This document shows positions 24,005-36,200 of a DNA stretch of 64,000 bases, one piece after another; position 1 is the first letter of the stretch, and each line of letters opens with the position of its first letter. The notes under the pieces are model-generated. The model saw only the letters and a list, made by a program, of their open reading frames with translations, did not search any database and was not told where the DNA came from. The translations under genes and the position numbers were made by a program. The DNA lies in the NCBI GenBank assembly GCA_905331475.1, contig CAJNYU010002250.1, forward strand, positions 186,001-250,000. The letters are read 5' to 3'. This DNA comes from Rotaria socialis. Taxonomy: Eukaryota; Rotifera; Eurotatoria; Philodinida; Philodinidae.

Positions 24005-24907
24005 ATGAATAAATATTTCATCTAGTCATGTCATCCTTATTCACATGACTTTCTTATCTTTTTATGAAGGCTGCTTTGCGATTTTCCTCAATGATTATAT
24101 AATACTAGTCTATAGAGACTATACACAGGCTCCAACAAACCAGACCAGACAGGCTGATTGAAACCACAGACAGACAGGCCAAGCTGAGAAAAACTAGTGA
24201 CGGGCGTAGGCAGGCGCGAAACGTTCAGAGCCTGCCATGGGTAGGCCAGGTCCACACGAAGCAGGCCTGCTTGTACCTCTGGTCTGAAGTGGTGGTTTTA
24301 GAAAAGAGCTACTCTCGAGAAATCTTTACTAATAATTTAATAGATATAGGAAAAATTCTACTGAAAGATTTTTACTAAATAAACGTTATAGAGAAACGAA
24401 TAGAAAAATTCAAAGGATTCTATTAGAGCGATTCTATATAGAATGAATTCTCAATTGAAGGAGAAAAACAAAAAAGTTGTATGAAATTAAAATTTTCTAA
24501 AAGTATTACTCTATTATCTTTACGAAATTACAGTTCGTTTCAATAGTTGCAAACTTATGGAGGCAAATTGATATATGTTAATATTTCTAATCCAAGTTCA
24601 AGATTAATGATCTGTTCGAAAGCTATTAAAGAGTTGAGATTGGAATACTCGAAAACGAGAAGAAAGTTTTTAATTTATATGAAAAAGAAATTCAGAAAAT
24701 GGTATTTTGCCCTAAACTTAAATTCTTCTCTTGAAAGATATCAAACCACACTACTGGCGTGCTCTTGCTCTTAACATCTGAAATTCTACGAATCGTTATT
24801 ACCAGACATCTACCATTATTTATTGATAATCACTACTTTTTTCATTTGCTTTTTATGATGAGGTATGCGGGTGATTTCTATTTTTCACGTCGAAGTAATA
24901 AATCTAA
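24005..24907. other. hAT 3' flank, GC-richer subterminal stretch, then unassigned DNA
   Basis: From 24120 to 24310 the base composition rises and CAGGC/GCCTG words repeat, including the perfect palindrome AAGCAGGCCTGCTT near 24260. This looks like the subterminal region of the neighbouring hAT element. I did not find a matching 5' terminus. The rest up to 24907 is AT-rich with no supported gene. If the ADP-ribosyltransferase continues after its donor at 24930, a small last exon could be hidden here. Confidence 0.35.
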
Positions 24908-25777
24908 TTAATTCATGAAATAGGACTTACATTTTGATTTTGTTTCCGGTTGTAATTGCATTGCTGCGAATTGTCCTCCCATAGTCCCAGCAGTTGGTGG
25001 AGATTTAAGTTGTGAACTTTTCTTAAGTTGCACTGATAAGTTAGGTACTGAAACTGGTGCAAGAAGATCGTATTGCGGTTTTAATTCTTTGAGTTGTACA
25101 ATATGAAGTTTGTTTCCGGAATCAAGACAAGATGTAATTTGAAATTGTCTCGCAGGCAATAGGAGTACTTCATGTTCACTAGGCACAAATGAATGTTTTT
25201 TTATGTCTTTTGCTGTAGTACTATGTATTTGAAATAGGGTTCTGTTTCCAGTTTTTCCAAAAAAAGGTTCATTTTCAAGCACTTCGATGGATGAAGTACA
25301 AGATGAAAATCCCCACCAAATAAAAGTCTTGCCTTTTGAATATTCAGCCGACAAGTCTTCTTTGATTCCTCGTAAAATAGCAGAGCATTCTGATGGAAGA
25401 CGAGCCAGTGCCGTTAGTATGAGTCTGAGATAGAAAAGCCATGGAACTAAATTTTTTCTTTTTTCAGATCGTAAACTATCATTCAATTTCACGTATAAGG
25501 AGTCTTCATGTGGTATAGATTCATAGGTATAGAGCATAATGGCAGCTGATTCATCAGTTGTTAAACTATCTTCTGGTTCTTGACAATTCTGTTTCACTAT
25601 GAATACATTTCGTTCGACTTTTGGTACTATATTGACAAGAGGTTTTACAGCTTCTTCAAGTGTTACTAATGGTGTTTTTTCATAGCCTTCGATTGGTGCC
25701 AACATTCGTTTTGGTAATGCACCCAAATCAGCAAACCGTGTAGTCGAATGTTTTTCGTTAGAATTACTATAAGCCAT
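24908..25777 (-). CDS. NAD(+)--arginine ADP-ribosyltransferase (R-S-ExE family)
   Basis: Transfers ADP-ribose from NAD+ to arginine of target proteins. The R-S-ExE signature is complete: Arg136 in AILRGIK, FSSCTSS at 157-163, and Glu-His-Glu at 201-203 in PSEHEVLLLP. The catalytic Glu203 and the upstream Glu201 that favours arginine transfer are both present. The N-terminal half (YESIPHEDSLYVKLND, W113LFYLRLILTALARLP) has the usual helical pattern of eukaryotic ARTs. No signal peptide or GPI signal is visible, so a cytosolic or nuclear enzyme is likely. The start MAYSNSN at 25777 is the first ATG. A perfect GTAAGT sits at 24930-24925, so the last seven or so residues of the simple reading may really be intron, with another exon downstream. 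It is isolated, with no operon-like partner. Confidence 0.88.
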   Translation of the reverse strand: MAYSNSNEKHSTTRFADLGALPKRMLAPIEGYEKTPLVTLEEAVKPLVNIVPKVERNVFIVKQNCQEPEDSLTTDESAAIMLYTYESIPHEDSLYVKLNDSLRSEKRKNLVPWLFYLRLILTALARLPSECSAILRGIKEDLSAEYSKGKTFIWWGFSSCTSSIEVLENEPFFGKTGNRTLFQIHSTTAKDIKKHSFVPSEHEVLLLPARQFQITSCLDSGNKLHIVQLKELKPQYDLLAPVSVPNLSVQLKKSSQLKSPPTAGTMGGQFAAMQLQPETKSKCKSYFMN

Positions 25778-27840
25778 TTTAAAAAGTTAAATCTAGAACA
25801 AAAAATGTTTCAAATGCCTGTAACGCTGTTCAAATCATAAACAGAGAGTAAAGAGATTATAAAAATCATCTATTAACGTTGAAGTAAGCGAACTACGAGA
25901 GATCTTTGACATCTACGTTTGCTCTTCCTTAGCGACAACAATATCTCAAACACCGTCTCTATCTTCAAAAATGGAAACAAGAAAAGTCTTCGAATTTGTC
26001 GTACAAAATAGTTTCACTGAGGATACATTTCATTGAAGAAATCATGTATGCAATTTCAGTAACTAAAGATGATGTTTGACTATAGACTTACGAAAAATAA
26101 TGAAGTTCATCATGAACTTCTACAGATTACATAGTTGTGTTCGAAATATTTACAAAAAGCATGCTATCGAAAGAAATAGCAACTGTCGTCTTATCCATTA
26201 CCGACTAATATCTTAAATCTTCTTATAATAGTTACCTTATTTGATTTCAACATTGATCTATTTCTTTTTGATAACATTGAAATAGATGAACAGATAGTCA
26301 GAATGAAAAACATCAACTATTATAGCTATGCATACGTTTGAATTTTCACTAACTTCTCAGGTGTAGCAAAGAAAACACAGATATTTTTAAAGGATTCTCA
26401 AAATTACATTATATCGTTTGTATAAAAAAATGTATACATCGGTCACTTTTTACTTATTCTTTATTTTCAAAGAAACCATTAGACTAGGTTATTTCTACCA
26501 TTGAAACAATTATAGAAGGTGATCTGCAGATTATAAGTGTTCATTTACAGTTTCTATAATTCTATAATAATAATTCGATCCTAGTGTCTTGAATAAGTGG
26601 AGGACAGGAATACAGCAAGATAAAAATAGCTAAGTAATAATGCAAATTACATATAATATCGTACAATAGAGAAAGATAGAAATCTAAAACTGATGAGTCT
26701 CCCAATCTGTGATCTTGATAAATTACTTACTACAGTCAAATGGTTTCAGCCAACACTAGTCGTAAAATCTTCAATGCGATGATTTTTATAAATGGAAGGC
26801 TGTTTGTTCTCTTATCGAATAAATGGTGTGCTACTTTTGCGAGATAACAACAGTTTACCATTCTCATATTACTTCTATCTAGTTTATTTCATTATGTTTC
26901 AACTAAGGAGTGTGTCAAGATGAGAGCTGCATTTATGAAAAATAAAGCATTACAGATGATAAGCATACGCGAAGTAAATTGAAGCAGAGAAAAGATCTCT
27001 TGCACAACAAAGCTTGTTTTCTATTAGAGTATTCACAACAATGTAACTATTTCTAAACAGGAAAGAAAATCGAGACTTCAGAAGAGATTATTTAGTTAGC
27101 GTAAAAGAAACGTTGTACCAATTACTAGAAAGATATCCACGCATCTGTACTATACCTATTTTTATTGTTGTCTAGTTGCTTAACATATTCTACTTCATCT
27201 TTTTCCAACTAATTATTACTAATTTCCTCTTCGCAGTTTAATATAAAAATTTTCTCGGGTTCACCGAATGTCAGCATGAATTTATTATTTAATCACACTA
27301 TCGATTTCTACTGAATTAAAATTTCGATTATTCGTTTGAATTTCGTAGTTACATGAAATTGAAACCCCGTTTCGAATATTCTAACAAGTATTCAATCTTT
27401 GTTTTTACTGATAATTTGCTGAAATATCAAATAATGTATTTCAACTTATCAAAAAAGTATGAAAAGCATCGCGTACCAAAATGATGTCATTGCACTTTTC
27501 CAGTGTTATACAAGCCAATAGGTTTTACTCTTTTACTTGGCAGTTACAGTATTTTGCTTGATGTTGAATTCTACATCCGATAACAGGATTTCGTACTATG
27601 CATAGAGAAATATCACTAGATTCTAGATTATATCTGTTTCTTTCTTATGGATGATAGCAACATAAACCTAGAAAAAAACATTCTACAAACAAATGCCATA
27701 ATTTCTTTTATAGTTGAAAATTCCCTACGTAATAATGATCCAAATAATCTTACCAAAATCACATTTTTGACTAATGAACGTTATATTATAGTAGAATTGA
27801 TAATTACTCAGTACATTCGATTCTTGTGATTTCCCCAAGC
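25778..27840. other. Intergenic, nothing recognised
   Basis: About 2 kb of AT-rich sequence upstream of the ADP-ribosyltransferase. Only very short open frames without domains or consistent splice signals were seen. No RNA gene or repeat stood out. Confidence 0.55.
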
Positions 27841-30060
27841 GAGAAAAAGTGTACTTCTGTATTTCTCGGTACTTCTCAGTGTTTCTTGGTACTTTTCTTC
27901 GAACTTCTATCCTTATCCTAGACTCAATCCTGTTCATCCCTTCAAAATCCTTGAAAAGACCTTTAAGGATCGCATTATTTCTTATTCAGGATCCTGTTCC
28001 GAAGTTTGACAATTCCTGTTTTCAGAATTTTTTAAGGCAAAGCAAGGTCCTGTTAAGGATTTCTTTAAGTTTCTGCTCAGACAGTATTTGCCAGTCGAGA
28101 GTTCAGTATACTATCAGGGTTCATTCAATATCCTGTGATGGATCCTAAGAACATTATGAGACAGAAGTCCGAGAAGATTTTATTAGGTACTTGTTACGAT
28201 CTACATCAAATCTTCGTGTCGAGGTTCTGTTATGAATGATGGTCACACCACAAGAAGATCTTGGTAGAAAACAGCAAGATCTATCAGAATAAAAATTGAT
28301 TAATCCTACAAAATTTTAACCAGGATCTTGTTCAGAGCTTTGCAAGAGTATATGCATTCCAAATCTTGGAAGACAATGGCATTTCTAATCAGAATCTTGA
28401 TAAGAAAATATAAATATTTAGAAAAAATCTTGACACGTTAGTACTTATTCCATGCAGTCTTGTCTGTTTCTTGAGACAAACTTGAAAGATCTTTCAGAAC
28501 CATAAACCTCAAGGATTCTAAAAAGTTTGATTCATGATTCCACCCAGGATTTGCTCAAGTTTTTGCTTAGATATTTTTCTGGATCGAGTTTTTAGGATCC
28601 TACTAAGATTCACTGACAATCCTATCCAGGAATCTGACAAAAATCATAAAGAGAACTTTGTGAAGATTGCATTAGAGTAAATCAATATCTGATCGGAGTT
28701 TTAATACGAGGATACTATGAACAGTTGCGTATAGTTTTATCGGAGAAAGATCATACCCGTAAAAACCAAGACTAGTCAGAGTTCTCACATAGTAGCTGCT
28801 GCTAAACTTCGATCAGATTCCTGAGCAGAAGTAGTCAAGAACAGGCATTTATAATAGTTATAAAACTACAATCGTGACCAGGATCTGGATAAGAAAATAC
28901 CAGAAGCCAGTTAAGCTATTTTCAGGTTTGTGTCCTATAAGAAATCAGGCTAGAATGAATGAAATGATTTCCTGACGTGTTTAGATAATTTCAGACTAAA
29001 ATCCTTTCAGATGCCCAAAATTTATAGGCCAAGACAGAATTTGAATATTAATTTTCAGCGAAATATCAGCAAAAGCAGATGGAAGCAATTTTCAAGATAT
29101 TACTCTTTTTCCTGGAGACAGGACACAGCTTTAAGAACTAAATAATCTACTGGCATTTTTATCGTGATCTTGATTTAGTTCTTTTCATCACCAAATAGAA
29201 CGAATCTTAAAAATATGAGAAAATATATTCTGAATCTTTTTGAAGTTTGAATAAAAGCTGTTTTTAAAGTCGGTCTACAGCTATGAGATATTTTTATTAA
29301 TCTTATAAGGAAAAGAAAATCGAATATCATAAAACTACGGTTTTGATTTGAATTAATTCATCGTAAAACTTTTTTCGTTTAGTAGATATTTTGAGTCATT
29401 AGTAAACACTTCGATGAATAGTGCTTATAGATTTCATGGTATTTCAAAACAAAATCAAAGAATACTTCTTAAAATCATATAGAAATAAAAAACAGTCCAT
29501 TTTCACTGACGAAGCAAAACGTTAAATGATACAAAATTTCCAGAATTTTTTAAAAGTTATTTATAATCGCATAGAATTTAAACAGCCGTTATCATTAAAG
29601 TGAGAAATGAAGATATTAATCGGTAAAATCAGATGGAATCACATGGAATATTGAGTAAAGCTGATCTGCTTATAAACTGAAGGTCTACAGTTCGATACTC
29701 TATTTTGAAAATTCAGTGAAAGTCCTGTCAAGAAATTCGAGAAAATTTTCAAGAAACCTATGCAAATCCTGAAAGCTGTGATCAAAATCCTTTCTGAACT
29801 TTTGATTTATCCAAATCCTGACAGGATCGCAATTTAGTAGCTGCAAATTTCCTTCGAGAATTGCCGATTTCGTTGCTCAATCTTGGTTCAGAAAGGAACG
29901 ATCAACTTACAAGGATACTTTATAGTGTTGTTTTGAATCCTGTCAGAATCCTATAATTTCGTGACTGCACACTTCCTTCTAGATTTACTCGTGTTCGTCG
30001 GGAAAAAACAGAATCCTTCTAGGATCTTCATTATATCTGTGAAAGATCCGTGATTGAGAA
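27841..30060. repeat. ~2.2 kb region of degenerate AGGATCCTG/CAGGATT motifs
   Basis: Throughout this stretch, words such as AGGATCCTGTT, AGGATCTTG, AATCCTGTCA, TCAGGATT and their reverse complements recur every 30-100 bases. They are separated by AT-rich spacers and occur in both orientations. Examples are near 27960, 27990, 28130, 28320, 28560, 28615, 28870, 29770, 29820 and 29935. No long open frame runs through it. It looks like an old expanded, palindrome-based repeat. Its base words partly resemble those of the GC-rich island at 15634-15923. Confidence 0.4.
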
Positions 30061-31284
30061 ATCAAGCAGTAAAACATGCACTAATTGATACTTGGTATTT
30101 TTTGGCACTTATCCGTACTTTTGTACGACAGAAGTATAGAATTACGCTTTTCACCCTTGGATTTCTCACTGTTGGTTTCGCAATAGTAAATATCGAAGAT
30201 TTGATATGTTTTTGTTGGAATATTAACGATAAGTTTCTATTCATTTAATCAATATTTAAAACATCACATGAGTAATTTCAGGCACAAAATTTACTCCATT
30301 TTCCCATGTTGAAAACACATGATTAACCAAATATAAAAGTTACGTGATCTATTGCCAAAGTATTTACTGTTAGTTGATTGAAAACAAAAATTTTGTAGCT
30401 AAATGTTTTCGAATATAGGAATTTAATTTCCGTCAATACGTTAAGCGAAAAAACGAGAAATGTACTAATGAATTGAGAGAGAGAGAGTAGGTGTAACATT
30501 TAGTTGAAATTTGAAGCGAACTGACAGTCAGAAGCTTACTATACTTTGCCGTCCCGTTGTCATTCTAAACGTCAAACCTTGAATTGTTCACTTCCGTTTG
30601 TCAAAATAATTAACATAATCCAAATCTATGAATGATTTAAGGTTGATTGAATAGTTTCGTGTTGAATCTTCTAAAAACACCAGACGCACGAGCGGAGACA
30701 AATTCTGTTTATGTAATTCCACATCTCTTCTAGTAAATAATCAATAAATACATAATGTTCTATTTTACTTGGCTCACATTAATTTTTTCATCCTATATTA
30801 TGTGTTTAGAATACATATGATACTTTACAGATAATGGAAAACTAGACACCTATGCCAAACTGAAGCTATTTGATATTATGGATAGGTAATATCTAATTAC
30901 ACTAATTGGCATGCATATCATATGAAATAATAGAAAAGCCATTTTTCTGTGAAAACTATTCAGAATTTCAGTACACAAGCTCTATGCGTATTAATCGAGA
31001 AATCAAACCAAGTTTGTTTTGTTGGCAACAAAAAGAAGCGTATCTGATAGAAATTATTATGGCAACTATTACTTCTTAAGAAAACTGGTCAATCGAATGA
31101 AATAACATACAAAATATCTGATAATTATTTGTTTGAATGAAGAAGAAAAAAATAAGTTACGTATGTTAATTACATAAAAACATCGATTGAATCAAATTCA
31201 TATGAAATGAAGTACATATAGACATATGTAGATATTGCTTTACAAGGATCGTTTGACAACATCAAAACAACATATATATGTAAC

Positions 31285-31315
<31 letters not shown>

Positions 31316-31347
31316 AAATACAACGTCATAGTATTTTACCAAATATT
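30061..31347. other. Intergenic downstream of the GPCR
   Basis: About 1.3 kb of AT-rich DNA with no supported gene. It contains a GA run near 30477 and a TA-dinucleotide tract at about 31285-31310. The GPCR 3' untranslated region should occupy the right end. Confidence 0.5.
31285..31310. repeat. (TA)n microsatellite
   Basis: An uninterrupted TA-dinucleotide run of about 26 bases lies just downstream of the GPCR stop codon, probably inside or next to its 3' untranslated region. Confidence 0.8.
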
Positions 31348-33278
31348 TCAAATATAGGATTCAAAAAAGCTATACTTTGAAATATCCATTCGAACTTCTA
31401 TTGCTGGGTTTGGTGCATGATCGGCAAGAAGTGATTTTGTCTCGGGATGAAGACCTCCATTAGTTTGATGATACGAAGGTTTTGCTCCTGTTGATATTGT
31501 ACCAGCATACCCATGTCCATTTGCACCTCTCACTTTTTTCCCATTATGTTCTTTATAGAAAAGTACAGTACATGATTGTTGATGTTTTGATGATCGACGA
31601 CAATCATCATATAGTAGAAAAAAACTTTGACGAAATTTTGTTGACATTATTGAATATAACAATGGATTGATCTTAAAAGAAACAAAAAACATTTCTACTA
31701 CTAAATTAAGTAAAATTCTTCGATTATTCAGTAATAGGAGTAGTCAAAGTAGAATATAACATTCGACACATAAGACCGATGTTTTAATTGTCGGTACATT
31801 ACAGCGCGAAAAAACCTTACACTAACGTTCTCAATAACTAGATTTATTATTAATATATATGTCGCAGTAGAAATTAAAATTCTACTAGTAGAAATTGAAA
31901 TTCTACTGAATTTTACCTATAGTAGAAACTAAAATTTCAATTTCTACTAGTAGNATATATATATGTCGCAGTAGAAATTAAAATTCTACTAGTAGAAATT
32001 GAAATTCTACTGAATTTTACCTATAGTAGAAACTAAAATTTCAATTTCTACTAGTAGGATTTTAAATTCTACTGAATTTTAATTTCCACTACAACATATA
32101 TATTCTTTCAAGCATCGATATTTAATTTCTTATCTCGCAGGTAATATTTACATAGGAACTGATAATCATCCTACAATTTTCTTTAATTATATAAATAACA
32201 TGTTTGCAACTCAAGAACAAAATAAGTGAAAATTTACTTACAGCCGAGTTAAGATAATATAGTGAACGTGTAAAAATAATAATAAATGAATGCCGATGAA
32301 AGCCTATTCGATAAAATTCATCTTGACTTAAGCGTTGTTGAAAAAAGGCCCAGATTTTATACGGTAAAATAAGTATAAAAAAGGTTATTATTAATGTAAT
32401 AAGTAATTGTGCGACTTGACGACGATATCTTGTGACAATAGTATTGTCACGTAAAAGTGCTTCCCGATTAAACAATATGCAACATATTGCAAAATGCCAA
32501 TAGCAAAGCATTACAAAAATCAATAGATAAAGACATAGAGTAAATGATATTAAATATTGATTAGCCCATGTTTCTGGGAAACGTGTAAAACCTAGAAATA
32601 TTTGAAAATTAAAAACCACACGAATGTTTCCTAGTTTTGCTTTTACATGTAACAATTATTTCGCTATATGTTGATTGTTCAAATGTCGTATTGGAATACA
32701 TGAAAAACGGAAATGAAATTAAACTGGAAATAAACCAGAAAAAGATGACAGTTGGTAGTGTTCGAAATAAAGTTAGATGAAGAGAAGATGTCTAAGAGAA
32801 AACAAAAGTTGTTTTTCGATTATCATCATCGATAACCTACTTTGAGTGGTTGACAGATAGCAACATATCTTTCATAACTGATTGCCATTATTATTAATAC
32901 AGAACATGTTGATGTTGCATTTTGAACAAATGGACTGAAGCTACCTGAAAATAAAACTCAATATTCAAAAACAAAAATTATCATCGATGATTACATACAC
33001 ATAAAACTTCCTAAAACATATTTATCTCTTCCATATAAATGTTGATAGCCCTCTGCTGTGCAAAATAATAAATGAAATAAATCAGCAATGGATAAATTTG
33101 TTAGTAGAAGATTAGTGGCATTGCGCATATCTCGATATTTTATCACAATAGCAATCACCAACACGTTTCCAATAATACCAACAAGCAATACAATAGAATA
33201 CAAAATACAAGCAGTGATTTGTAATCCTGGAAACCATTGAACTGGTTCTTCCGTTGAATTGCTGTCGCTTAAATTCAT
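31348..33278 (-). CDS. Rhodopsin-family neuropeptide-type GPCR (TRH/ghrelin-receptor-like)
   Basis: Five coding exons (33278-32999, 32944-32841, 32791-32647, 32591-32242, 31671-31348) join with agreeing phases into a complete 400-residue receptor. The N-terminus MNLSDSNSTEEP carries N-glycosylation sites. TM1 has GIIGNVLV (N1.50), TM2 NLSIADL (D2.50). TM3 starts at Cys94 and ends SYERYVAICQPLK (E-R-Y in place of D-R-Y). TM4 follows, then extracellular loop 2 with Cys in VTCFTRFPETW. TM5 is YLISFTLCLYLLIFV, TM6 ends ILILPYKIW, and TM7 reads YYLNSAINPLLY with intact NPxxY. The TM6-TM7 pattern is closest to TRH/ghrelin-type receptors, but the ligand cannot be assigned. TM6 lacks the usual Trp before Pro (LILP rather than CWxP). 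ATG 33278 was chosen because a splice acceptor (TTTTCTAG) lies just upstream, so earlier ATGs are probably intronic. Confidence 0.9.
31846..32102. repeat. Fold-back repeat with a 104-base tandem duplication around an N
   Basis: Lies in the last intron of the GPCR. It is built from interleaved AGTAGAAATTRAAATTCTACT palindromes. Its outer ends, ATATATATGTCGCAGTAGAAA and on the other strand ATATATATGTTGTAGTGGAAA, are inverted repeats. The unit starting GTCGCAGTAG at 31861 recurs identically at 31965 for about 93 bases, with a single N at 31954 between the copies. The N suggests that the duplication may come from gap closing rather than real sequence. Confidence 0.65.
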
Positions 33279-36200
33279 TATTAGATGTGTGAATTTTGTT
33301 TCGATCAATAGGAAAAGTCTTTTTTTTTCTAATCTAGAAAATGTTGTCAAAAGCAAACGTTCTCTCTCTATATATAAATAAAACTATAAAAAAATTTATT
33401 TCATCCAAAAGAAAAAGAAGAAGGAAAACCTGAAAAGAAAACCTCTCGTTTTTTTTCTTCTTGACAAAAAAAAGAAAAGAAAATAGAGTGCAAGCGATGA
33501 TGAAACATGAACCGATTTTCAGTATGGTTGGATAAAACAATAGTGTGCTTGTCATTGTTTTGAAATCTAGCATGTGGTGTGTATTGAAGCAGTATTCATT
33601 AAGATCGTCGGAATCATTAATGTCATAGCATAGAAGTGAGCAAATCTTTTCGCTGGATTTTTATATTTATCAATTTATTCTCTATTGAAGCCCCTCAAAT
33701 TATCTCGCATATATGCTCAGTTGTTTTCTTTTTGTCAAACAGTGCACACAATTCAATTCAATTCTAATCACAAAAGCTACAAACAAAAAAGAAGGCAGAT
33801 ACATTAAAACAAAGATGGGTCTTTTCTTTATGCTTTGACAGATGTAGAAAAATAAAATTAGAAAGCACATTCTAGAAAGAAATCATGCACGAAGTCACTG
33901 ATTTTCTTCTCAGCTCATTTAATGTAAATATAATTGAAGTGCTTCTTGTTTTTCCTTGACATATCTTTTCCCATATATACCTATGATTATAATTATTTGA
34001 CCAAATTTTACTTGAAAAAAGAACGATGTGCAAGGTTTGTTCTTCTTCAATTGATGATCAATCATTCAAGCAAGCTGTTTCCTCATTTTCCCCATTTGTA
34101 TTTATGCATGATCACTAAGTAATTCCGGCTTTCATTCTCCCTTTCTTATTGTTTTACTCGAGTTTTTTTCCTTGATATAATTTTTTCTATTTCACGGAGC
34201 TTAGAGAAAAAATGAACTGAGTTTGATATTTGACGTCACGTAAGCGAAAGAACTGTAAAGAGTTAGAGAATTATCTTGAAGATGAAAGTCTCTGATTTCG
34301 GTTTTCTTCTGTTGAGAAATCATAGAGTATATGTGTCTACAAAAATCCACACTAGGATTATATCAGTTCGCTACAAATTTTAGCAATCGAATTAACTGGA
34401 ATAAGAATTTGGACTATGAATCGGATGAAAGGGGTGTCACTAGACATGCCGACACGAAAGAACGTTTCTTTTTGAATTGACTCCCAATTTTTTCAATCCT
34501 TTTTTAATTAGTAGAAGATATGAGTGTCACCCGTTGTAGCTTCGTGTGACAGATTATTCGTCTATTTTTATGAATACTCGAAAAGTTCTAATAATAACAT
34601 CATACGGCCCTGACTTATTAATTAGTCTGCCGACGAATTACTTTCTCATGAAATTATTCTATGACTGATACCTGACTATTTTTTGTACTCCATTAGCCAA
34701 ATACTTTTCTCGATTCTTCTTAAGCAAACGGCTCGACTTCTTAGTGCATTTGTATTAAACAAAGAATCTTTTAAATATCACGTAAAACTATAAATAATTA
34801 CTTTCTTTTTTGAGTAACCTTTTACATCGCTGAAAGCGCGAGACAAAGGTTGTTTTAAATTCAATTAGAAATTGAGAAAAAGCTTTAGAGTTGCATTAAT
34901 ATTTCATGAATTATTTCTCATGGCTTTGAAACTAAAATAAATCCATTGTGTTTTTGAAGGCTTCGTTCTATATGAAAAATCTTCAGAGTCTTTTTCCATT
35001 AGATAAATACAAAATATGATGCGATAAACAAAACAGAACAAGATTCGATGAAGTCTCTTTACTGAAAAAGCTACAGTGCTATAAGCTAAATTAGATTTAG
35101 GTTACCTCGAAAGCTATCCTCCATATGGTCCGATGAGCATTACAATCATCTCGAATTCTGTCGTCAACGATATAAGACATTGACTGCCTTTTCCTTGTCA
35201 TCTGTCATCTCATATTATCGAACATTTTTTGTAGTAAGATAAAAGACGACGTTCCGAACATTGTTCAAAAACACAATGAAGAATAATATTGTCTTATTTA
35301 CACTTCTTTTCTCATAGTACATATCAAAATATGTCTACGCCTACTTGACACCCAAGCTGTGAATTTAAATGATTAGAAAAGCTACATTTGATGAAGATGA
35401 CTCTTAAACAAAGTCATCACCTGCAAATTACATCAACAAAATAGACGTCATAAAAGAAGATAAAAAAGCACTAATTATATGTGAAAACAAAAAGTGCAAT
35501 ATTCTCAAAAACAAAGTAGCTGTGTGAAAAAATACACAAAAGTCATAATGACATTTTTTTGAACAAGAGACTTATTGCATGCATCTTTCAGCGTATCGAC
35601 AAGCTTTTATTTCAATATGAAATGGTCAGGAATACCATTGAAATATAGCTGTAAAGTCAAAAACCTTCTCTGCTGATTATATATCGTTTCCAGAGACTAT
35701 GAAAACTGGTAGAAGGCGTCTAGTCTTCTCTTATAATTAGAAGTTATTTCTTATTATTCTGCAAAACTAACAAGATTTTTGAACTGTTTGACAAACTCTC
35801 TGACACATTGTTGATTCTTCTCGGAAAACAGATCATGCTAGGGATCACTGTATTTTGATGACTCGATTGATCCATATGTGAAGTTCTACTACTAAACATG
35901 ATCTTTGAAGAAAAATAAAAATACTTATCTACAGCAGTGCATCTCGAAATACAGACGGATGAAGCGTTGGTTCACCATTTATACTAGAAACTTTCTTTAC
36001 ATTTTATGACCCTATTTTGTTGCACTTTCTAGAGAGCACTCACGACTATCTAATGGTATAACAATGCTAAGAGATCATTATATTAACTTTATGGAGAGCT
36101 AAAACATAATGCATATTTACAGCAATGTGACAAAAACATTATCAATATAAAAAACTTATTTACTTGGCACAAATAATAACTGATTTTTTGTTTTGAAAAA

